From Anaerolineales bacterium (lineage in GTDB: Bacteria > Chloroflexota > Anaerolineae > 4572-78 > NAK82): DNA of 7,514 nt. The stretch lies in NCBI GenBank assembly GCA_024643945.1, contig JAHELX010000293.1:1-7514 (forward strand). Direction: 5' to 3'. The position numbers and the translations under genes were made by a program. The notes under the pieces are model-generated. The model was not told the origin of the DNA and did no database searches. It saw only the letters and a list, made by a program, of their open reading frames with translations. Position 1 is the first letter of the stretch; the number at the start of each line of letters is the position of its first letter. Positions 1-5,596 of the stretch are shown here, in pieces.

Positions 1-2462
1 ACAAAGGTGTAAAAGGCGGCTCCATCCCACACCACCACGTGGAATTCCTGGAGCGAGACGCCAAAGTTTTTGGCGGCCAGTGTGGCAGCGAAGGCCAGAC
101 CAGTCAGTGCCATTACCCCCAAGTCAAGGTTGCGGGTGGGCGAGGTGACGAGTCTCTGTATCCACCACTTCTTGCCTTCCAGATTCGTCGCTTCGTTGAT
201 CCGGTAAACTACCTGAGCAGCGGCGGCCAGCACGCCGGCCGGGGGTAGCAGTATCAGAGCCAGCGCCGGCCAGTTGGCATCTGCAAGGGCGCCCCTATTC
301 GCCGCCGGTATCAGCGTCAGCAAGCCGAACAGGGTAGCGATCGCGGCCAAGACCCAGGCAGCCCAGTCGAGCCAGCCAAGCCGGTGGCAAGACCGACTTG
401 CATGGGCATCGTCTCTGAGCGCCCGTACTTCGGTGTCGATCAAGATCACGGCGCGGCGGGCGACGCATGCCAGCGCCAACAGCACCAGACTGACCTCGGT
501 CATCGAGATGGTACGTCCGGCCAGGGACTTGGGCAGCAAGAAGAAGGGGAGGCTAAAGGCCACCAGGGTCAGCCCCAGGTCAGGACGGGGGAGGATGGCC
601 AGAAAAAGAAGGCCCATCAGTCCCAGGGAAGGAAGGGTTCGCGGTGCGAAATAGAAGGCCAGGGCGGTTCCTGCTATGAGGAGCCAATGGGTTGGGGTGC
701 CCAGCTCCAGGTAGTGGGTATAGAGCCTCTCTCCCCACTGCAGCGCCCGTTGGACGTCGCGTAGGGGAATGCGGCGCGTTGAGCGGACCAGCCCGCTAAC
801 CGCCACGATTGCCATCCCACCGACCAAGATCAGCCCCAACTGGATAGTTCGCGTGTCTCCCTCGCGGCTCACCCGCCAACCAACAACTGACCACTGATAC
901 CAGCCTCCTTCAGCTTCAATGACGGCGGTGTGGGGACCGTCGGATAGGTGGCGGGCCAGGGTGACAGCGTCTTCCTGCTCCAGGGGATCATAAAGCACTA
1001 CGTAGGCGCGCCCTGCCTGTTGCGGCAAACTGTTGGCTGGTTGGCCGTCAATTGTCACGTACAAAAAGCCTCGAAAGGCTCCCCGGCGTACCATCAGGTC
1101 CAGGCGCGTGCCCTCGAACGGAATGGTCAGCCTGGCAGGTGGCTGGCGTGGCACGTCGGCGCCGGCGGGCGAAAAGCGCCAATCGCCGGCGTAATGGCCC
1201 GATGGGTGATGGGCCGGGTAGGTGCCAACGGTGGCGATTTCCTCGCCAGGCAAGGGTTCGCTGGCACCGCTGATCACGTGGCGGCGCATGGCCTGGGCCT
1301 GAGGCAGCAGGGTTTCTCCGGCGACCAGTGCCAGCCCACGCCGGGGATCGTCTTCCGGCAACGTCTCGGCGTCCCAGGCGGCGAAGAACATCGGACCCAT
1401 CCAGTACCAATTGGCGCGGGCCTGGCGGATAGCTTGGATGGTATAGGTCGCTTGTTGGTCGGAGGACAGCGCCGGCCAGGGGGAAGGTCCTCCCCCCCAG
1501 TCCTGGGGCAGGGCGCTCCAGCCGAAGGCGCTGGCCCACACCGGCTTGTTCTTATCCCCCTGGGCGACCATCGCCTGATGCAGCAGTTCCGCACGGGCAA
1601 AATTGAGGCTCTTTTCGCCGGGGGGCGCGGTGGGCTCCTGGTCGAAGCCGTAGGGTTGGGCGGCAACTACGTCGAACCAGGGGGCGGCATTGACAGCGTA
1701 GAGGTCTGCCAGAAAGGTAGGCTCGTTGAGGTTGAGCGGGCCGGTTTCTACTGTGGGGGCCAAGGCGGCTGTCAGTACCATGGCGCCAGCGTCGGCGGCG
1801 CGGACGTTGACCGCTCCTTCGCGCAGCAGACGCGCGTAGGCTGTCGGGTCTACAAACCGGTCGCCCCAGTGCGCGCTGAGGTTAGGTTCGTCCCAGATTT
1901 GGTAATAGTCGATCCGATCGCCGTAACGTTCGGCCAGGGCGCGGGCGAAATCTCCAAAGTCGGCTAATTCGGTCGGTGGGGTGAAGGAGCTGGTGTTGGG
2001 AGGGCGTGCCCAGGCAGGTGTCGTGTCGAGTACGGCAATGAGTTGCAGGCCATGGGCGCTGACTGCTTCCACTACCCGATCCCAGGGGGCCCAGTTAGAC
2101 TGACCGGACGTAGGCTCGATCTCAGCCCAAGGAAAGGGTTGGCGTATCCAGCGCAGTCCCAACTCGTTCATCCGAGCCAGAGTGTGGTCAAGGGCCGCAG
2201 GTGGGTAGCGGGTCAGGTCGGCGTTGACGCCATAGGATTTGTCGGCAGCGAGCGGGATGGTAGGAGAGGGGCCGGGGTACGACGACTGGATGTGACGGAG
2301 GTCTAATCCCAGCCAGGTGCCGACGCCAGCCAGGATGATCAGCAGAGCAAGCCAGAAGACTGGCCACCTATAGGGTCTCATCGAAGCATTCGATATCAGG
2401 GAGCCTGGCAAACGACGGTCTACTTCCTGGCTGTTCCTCATCTGGCTGTTGGGGGTCTGCAT
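1..2462 (-). CDS. Membrane protein: degenerate glycoside-hydrolase-like barrel + beta-sandwich + O-antigen-ligase-like segment (3' end outside window)
   Basis: Reading the minus strand from 2462 gives about 820 codons with no stop; the 3' end lies beyond base 1. Numbering from the inner ATG at 2381: a membrane anchor (about 5-28, WPVFWLALLIILAGVGTWLG), then a clan-A-type TIM barrel (about 50-340). The barrel has strand-4 motif YYQIWDEPN (candidate acid/base Glu165) and strand-7 motif KPVWASAFGW, where relatives usually have Glu but Ala285 is present. A beta-sandwich-like region (about 385-505, e.g. LYVTIDGQP) follows, then hydrophobic spans from about 513. LPRPDLGLTL and VSLQEFHVVVWDGAAFYTF resemble the N-terminal half of O-antigen ligase/polymerase-family proteins. 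A role in surface polysaccharide assembly or binding is inferred. In-frame ATGs exist at 2462, 2441 and 2381. I chose 2462 for GGAGAAGG at 2471-2478; 2381 lies nearest the anchor. The gene starts 38 nt after the upstream kinase stop, so co-transcription is likely. Confidence 0.8.
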   Translation of the reverse strand, partial: MQTPNSQMRNSQEVDRRLPGSLISNASMRPYRWPVFWLALLIILAGVGTWLGLDLRHIQSSYPGPSPTIPLAADKSYGVNADLTRYPPAALDHTLARMNELGLRWIRQPFPWAEIEPTSGQSNWAPWDRVVEAVSAHGLQLIAVLDTTPAWARPPNTSSFTPPTELADFGDFARALAERYGDRIDYYQIWDEPNLSAHWGDRFVDPTAYARLLREGAVNVRAADAGAMVLTAALAPTVETGPLNLNEPTFLADLYAVNAAPWFDVVAAQPYGFDQEPTAPPGEKSLNFARAELLHQAMVAQGDKNKPVWASAFGWSALPQDWGGGPSPWPALSSDQQATYTIQAIRQARANWYWMGPMFFAAWDAETLPEDDPRRGLALVAGETLLPQAQAMRRHVISGASEPLPGEEIATVGTYPAHHPSGHYAGDWRFSPAGADVPRQPPARLTIPFEGTRLDLMVRRGAFRGFLYVTIDGQPANSLPQQAGRAYVVLYDPLEQEDAVTLARHLSDGPHTAVIEAEGGWYQWSVVGWRVSREGDTRTIQLGLILVGGMAIVAVSGLVRSTRRIPLRDVQRALQWGERLYTHYLELGTPTHWLLIAGTALAFYFAPRTLPSLGLMGLLFLAILPRPDLGLTLVAFSLPFFLLPKSLAGRTISMTEVSLVLLALACVARRAVILIDTEVRALRDDAHASRSCHRLGWLDWAAWVLAAIATLFGLLTLIPAANRGALADANWPALALILLPPAGVLAAAAQVVYRINEATNLEGKKWWIQRLVTSPTRNLDLGVMALTGLAFAATLAAKNFGVSLQEFHVVVWDGAAFYTF
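2427..2450. repeat. Short direct repeat (ctggctgtt x2, 15-nt period) in the start region
   Basis: Two exact copies of the 9-mer ctggctgtt lie at 2427-2435 and 2442-2450. They fall between the candidate ATG codons of the membrane protein and give an N-terminal extension with NSQ twice (NSQMRNSQE). This may be chance or a small slippage duplication. Confidence 0.5.
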
Positions 2463-2470
2463 GCTTGTGG

Positions 2471-2478
2471 CCTTCTCC
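2471..2478 (-). promoter_or_regulatory. Candidate ribosome binding site for the membrane protein
   Basis: The minus strand reads GGAGAAGG, ending 8 nt before the ATG at 2462. Neither later in-frame ATG (2441, 2381) has a purine-rich stretch this good. This supports the outermost start, but the extra 27 residues are polar and partly encoded by a duplicated AACAGCCAG, so the call is moderate. Confidence 0.45.
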
Positions 2479-2500
2479 AGGTGGCGCGGGGTGTTGTGGC

Positions 2501-3712
2501 CTACTCTTCGTCAACCCAAATAGGCAAGACGAAGTGAAAGGTAGTGCCCATGCCCTCATCGCTCTCAACCCAGATGCGGCCATAGTGGGCTTCGACGGCC
2601 AACTTGCAGAAGGTGAGCCCCAGGCCTACACCCGCACGTTGACCTTCAGCGCGGATACCCGCTTGTGCAAATTTCTCGAAGATATGCTCGTGTTGCGACG
2701 GGGGGATGCCGTAGCCGGTGTCGGCAACGGAGAATTGAACCCCAGCCGGTGTTCGGCGTGCGCTGAGGGTGATACGCCCGCCAGGAGGGGTGAACTTAAG
2801 GGCGTTGTCAGTCAAATTCCCGATAATGCGTATCAGGGAAGTGTAATCTGCCCGAACGGGGGGCAATCCTTGCGACACGTCGATCGCGGCGGTTAAGTCG
2901 TGCATAGTAAGCATCGGCTGTATCTCGTCCAGACAGGTTTGGATCACGTCGCCGGGCGCGATTGGTTGGAGTTCTAATGGCATACGTCCTTCCTCTAGCC
3001 GGCGAACGTCAAGGATGGCGCTGGCGAGTTTCAAGGCCCGCTCGGCCGAAATCAGAGCGCTTTCCAGAAGTTGAGATTGCTTGTCGTCCAGGTTCTCGTC
3101 CAGGGTCCCTTTGAAGTAGATCATCGCTCCTTGAATGACGCCCAGAGGGTTTTTCAGGTCGTGAATGATCATATTGGAGAGGTTTTCTTTCCACATATCG
3201 GCTTCGCGTAGCCGGATGTTGGCTTCTTCCAGTTCAGCGTTGCGCAGCTCCAATTCTGCCTGACGCTGCTGCAGGGCCTGGGTTAACTGGCGGTTGCGTC
3301 GACGCAGTTCGGCTCGTTCCAGTACCTCGGCGGCCACGGTGATAATCTCCCATGGATGGACCGGCCGGATGAGGTAATCTTCGGCGCCCTGCTTGAGGGC
3401 GTTGGCGGCCAATTGCTCAGCCCCGTAATCAGTCATAGCAACTATGCAGGCTTCGGGAGCAGATGCTTTCAATGAGGCAACCAGCTCTGAGTCATCGGCG
3501 TCGCCCGTGGCGACGTTGGTGATGATCAGGTTGGGCTGTTCCTGTCGGGCGTGGCGGAGTCCGTCGGCGGTGTTGGTAGCAGTGATCACGCGATACTCGG
3601 TCTCGTTGAGGGCCTTGGCGATGATGCGTAGACTCAGGTCATCGTCGTCAATGACCAGCACAGTGGACGACGAGGCTGGCCCGGTTTCCTCTTCAAAAAA
3701 AGGGGAGGACAT
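2501..3712 (-). CDS. Soluble receiver-histidine kinase (pseudo-REC, coiled coil, HisKA, HATPase)
   Basis: Protein of 403 aa. Receiver-like domain at about 17-130: acid pocket IDDDD (21-25) and Thr94 are present. The phospho-acceptor position is Asn66 (NLIITN; AAC at 3517-3515), and the conserved Lys is Arg116 (DYLIRP). A charged coiled coil (about 130-172) leads to a HisKA domain with H-box MIIHDLKNP (His184). The HATPase has N-box GNLTDNALKFTPPGG (Asn299, Asn303), G1 DTGYGIP (Asp331) and G2 GVGLGLTFCKLA, all intact, so autokinase activity is expected. There is no membrane segment, so it should be cytosolic. The frame stays open upstream to 3868, but that would overlap the previous gene. The ATG at 3712 has GAGGGAG 8 nt before it. 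The gene starts 43 nt after the preceding, homologous kinase. The partner response regulator is not in the window. Domain calls are firm; physiological role unknown. Confidence 0.93.
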   Translation of the reverse strand: MSSPFFEEETGPASSSTVLVIDDDDLSLRIIAKALNETEYRVITATNTADGLRHARQEQPNLIITNVATGDADDSELVASLKASAPEACIVAMTDYGAEQLAANALKQGAEDYLIRPVHPWEIITVAAEVLERAELRRRNRQLTQALQQRQAELELRNAELEEANIRLREADMWKENLSNMIIHDLKNPLGVIQGAMIYFKGTLDENLDDKQSQLLESALISAERALKLASAILDVRRLEEGRMPLELQPIAPGDVIQTCLDEIQPMLTMHDLTAAIDVSQGLPPVRADYTSLIRIIGNLTDNALKFTPPGGRITLSARRTPAGVQFSVADTGYGIPPSQHEHIFEKFAQAGIRAEGQRAGVGLGLTFCKLAVEAHYGRIWVESDEGMGTTFHFVLPIWVDEE

Positions 3713-3720
3713 AGCTGTGG

Positions 3721-3727
3721 CTCCCTC
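3721..3727 (-). promoter_or_regulatory. Shine-Dalgarno that fixes the start of the second kinase
   Basis: The minus strand has GAGGGAG, 8 nt before ATG 3712. This decides against the longer open frame starting at 3868, whose first 52 codons would overlap the upstream kinase gene and encode a non-domain Arg/Ser/Pro-rich stretch. Confidence 0.75.
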
Positions 3728-3755
3728 GATGTCAGGGCGGAGAGCAGTCAAAGGA

Positions 3756-5423
3756 TCAGGATCTGGCTTTCGATTTCTGATTGCTAGACTCCTCGATCCT
3801 GCGATTCGCCAGCTCCCGGTATTTCTGATCCTCGTGGACGCGAAAGGCGACGTAAAAGGTGCTGCCACGTCCCTGTTTGCTCTTGACCCAGATGCGGCCT
3901 TGCATTGCGTCAGTAGCCAGCTTACAAAAGGCGAGACCCAGACCGAAGCCGGGTTGCACTAACCCACTTTCAAAACTCATCTGGCGGAATTGATCGAATA
4001 TGATTTGCTTTTGATCGTCAGGGATGCCTGGCCCGGTATCTTGCACGCTGAAGACCACGAAGTCATCTTCTAACCGGGAGCTGAGGGTGATTTCTCCTCC
4101 CGGCGGTGTGAATTTGATGGCATTGTCGAGCAGATTTTCGATCACCCGTTGGGCCACTACCCAGTCGACCCACAAGGGGGGAAGATCCTCTTCCAGGTCG
4201 GTGCGCGCGCCTACCTCCTGCACTTCCAGCATTGGGGCCAATTGCTCCAAGCTGGACTCGATCAGACTATTGGCAGCGATTGGCTCCATGCTCAGGGGCA
4301 TTTGCCTTTCTTCCAGGCGTTGCAGATCGAGTAGAGTGCCGGTGAGGCGTACCAGTTGCTGGCCGGCGGCCAGCGCGCCGTTGAGCGTCTCCTGTTGGCG
4401 TTCGCTAAGTTCAAGCGTGGCGTCAATTTGCACCAGCGTCAGGGCACCCATTATGGCGCTGAGAGGAGCGCGCAAATCGTGGACGACCATACTGGTAAAG
4501 GCCTGCTTGGCGCTATGCAGGAGGCGCAGTCGCTCGTTGGTCATCTGCAATTCTTTGTTCTGACCTTGCAGGGCTTGTCGTGTCTCCAGCAGACGGCGAT
4601 TGGTCTGTCGGAGCTGATGGGTCAATTCTCGGTTCAGTCGTCGCGCTCGCAACTTCTCCAGTGCGGATCTGACGGTGAGGATCGCCTGCCAGGGTTTGAT
4701 AGGTTGGAGCAGATAATCGTCCACGTCTTCCAGGATGGCCGTGGACATCTCTGCTTCCTGGTCAATGATGGTTATGATGGCCGGGTCGCCATAGGCGCCT
4801 CGTGCGTGAGATAGAATGGTGCGGCCACCAGGCAAATCGTCGTTGATCAGGATCAGGTCGGGTTGTGTGGCTTGGGTCAAGCGTAGCCCGCTGTTCACAT
4901 CCTGGGCGGTGAAAACGTGGTAACCATAGTGGTTGAGGGCTTTAGCGATGCTGGCGCGTTGTTCCGGGTTGTTATCGATAATGAGCACGACTTCGCCCGT
5001 CTGGCCGCCGAAGAGGCGATCGGGTTCGACCATGGCCCAGACGATCTCCATCATGCGCCGCAAGTCGGTGGGCTTGGGCATGTAGGCATCAACGGAGATA
5101 ACTGGTTGGTCGGGAGCCAGGACAAGCCGGCCGTCGGGGCCTCGATCAGGGATAGCCAGAGCTGTATGCAGCAAAATCGGGATGTGGCGGGTTGTTTCGT
5201 CCTCGCGCAGTTGCAGGCAAACCTGAAGTCCATCCACGCCGGCCAATAGCAGGTCGAGGATGATCAGATCGGGATGTTCCCGCCGGGCCAGGCGCAAACC
5301 TGCCTGCCCATCAGCGGCGACCGACACCCAGAATCCTTCTCGCCTCAGGACGGCCTGAAGTTTTTCTAGAGTTTCGGCATCCTCATCCATCAGCAGAATA
5401 CGTTTTGAGGTTTGTGCCGCCAC
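3756..5423 (-). CDS. Soluble histidine kinase with two N-terminal receivers (REC, pseudo-REC, HisKA, HATPase)
   Basis: Protein of 555 aa. REC1 (about 8-132) looks competent: acid pocket Asp13/Glu14, Asp57 in PDLIILDLLL, Thr87 and Lys117 in AYMPKP. Thr-to-Lys spacing is 30 residues, about 8 more than CheY. REC2 (about 144-255) is degenerate: acid pocket DNN (150-152), Asn194 for the phospho-acceptor (PDLILIN; AAC at 4844-4842) and Gln240 for Lys (DYLLQP). A coiled coil (about 255-305) leads to the H-box MVVHDLRAP (His315). The HATPase has N-box ENLLDNAIKFTPPGG (Asn430, Asn434), G1 DTGPGIP (Asp462) and G2 GFGLGLAFCKLA. No membrane segment or periplasmic sensor is present, so input probably comes by phosphotransfer to REC1 or from a cytosolic partner. 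The start is GTG with GAGGG 6 nt upstream. The last 20 or so residues are charged and non-domain. Residues about 144-530 align throughout with the next gene, implying tandem duplication. Confidence 0.94.
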   Translation of the reverse strand: MAAQTSKRILLMDEDAETLEKLQAVLRREGFWVSVAADGQAGLRLARREHPDLIILDLLLAGVDGLQVCLQLREDETTRHIPILLHTALAIPDRGPDGRLVLAPDQPVISVDAYMPKPTDLRRMMEIVWAMVEPDRLFGGQTGEVVLIIDNNPEQRASIAKALNHYGYHVFTAQDVNSGLRLTQATQPDLILINDDLPGGRTILSHARGAYGDPAIITIIDQEAEMSTAILEDVDDYLLQPIKPWQAILTVRSALEKLRARRLNRELTHQLRQTNRRLLETRQALQGQNKELQMTNERLRLLHSAKQAFTSMVVHDLRAPLSAIMGALTLVQIDATLELSERQQETLNGALAAGQQLVRLTGTLLDLQRLEERQMPLSMEPIAANSLIESSLEQLAPMLEVQEVGARTDLEEDLPPLWVDWVVAQRVIENLLDNAIKFTPPGGEITLSSRLEDDFVVFSVQDTGPGIPDDQKQIIFDQFRQMSFESGLVQPGFGLGLAFCKLATDAMQGRIWVKSKQGRGSTFYVAFRVHEDQKYRELANRRIEESSNQKSKARS

Positions 5424-5429
5424 AGTTTT

Positions 5430-5434
5430 CCCTC
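5430..5434 (-). promoter_or_regulatory. Shine-Dalgarno supporting a GTG start
   Basis: GAGGG on the minus strand ends 6 nt before GTG at 5423. No ATG lies nearby in frame, and the receiver fold begins only about seven residues after this codon, so GTG is the best start. Confidence 0.7.
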
Positions 5435-5443
5435 AGCGGATTG

Positions 5444-5456
5444 TACCCAAAGGGTA
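5444..5456. promoter_or_regulatory. Short palindrome upstream of the double-receiver kinase; possible operator
   Basis: tacccaaagggta is a perfect inverted repeat with 5-bp arms and a 3-nt centre, about 20 nt upstream of the GTG start. It could be a small operator half-site pair. With such short arms, chance is a real alternative. Confidence 0.2.
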
Positions 5457-5490
5457 TGGTATCGTCCGCCCTGAGCAAATTCTTAGCTGG

Positions 5491-5534
5491 TGGGGCTTTT
5501 CCCCAGAGGGGACCTATCCCCGCAGGGGACCTAT
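5491..5534. repeat. Tandem GC hairpins with a 17-nt direct repeat
   Basis: The first hairpin is tggggcttttcccca (5491-5505). Two 17-nt units follow, ccccagaggggacctat (5501-5517) and ccccgcaggggacctat (5518-5534), identical at 15 of 17 positions. Each unit is itself a cccc-NNN-gggg mini-palindrome plus acctat. This fills the middle of the 173-nt gap between the lipoprotein and the kinase. It may be a REP-like element or an mRNA processing/stability region. Confidence 0.6.
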
Positions 5535-5552
5535 GGGTGGGCTGGCCTGCCT

Positions 5553-5574
5553 GGGCAGCCTGGAAAGGCTGCCC
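5553..5574 (-). terminator. Strong hairpin after the lipoprotein gene; possible terminator without a U-tract
   Basis: gggcagcct / ggaa / aggctgccc makes a perfect 9-bp stem with a 4-nt loop, starting 22 nt past the lipoprotein stop. Flanking gggtggg (5535-5541) and cccaccc (5573-5579) can form an alternative outer stem. No T-run follows on either strand, so it may be a 3'-end stabiliser or attenuator, not a classical intrinsic terminator. Confidence 0.35.
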
Positions 5575-5596
5575 CACCCTACTTCTCAGACATGCT

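Noticed and set aside
1048..1666. Two minus-strand open frames of 130-163 codons
   Set aside because: They lie in alternative frames of the same large membrane-protein gene and give Arg/Pro-rich products with no motifs.
948..1967. Long plus-strand open frame (339 codons)
   Set aside because: It is antisense to the barrel and beta-sandwich region of the large minus-strand gene. The product is Gly/Arg-rich with no recognisable domain; high GC explains it.
3713..3868. N-terminal extension of the second kinase (start at 3868)
   Set aside because: It would overlap the upstream kinase gene by over 100 nt, encodes no domain, and skips the good Shine-Dalgarno before ATG 3712.
5440..5445. TACAAT -10-like hexamer on the minus strand before the first kinase
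   Set aside because: Transcription would start at or inside the Shine-Dalgarno, and no -35-like hexamer lies 16-18 nt upstream.
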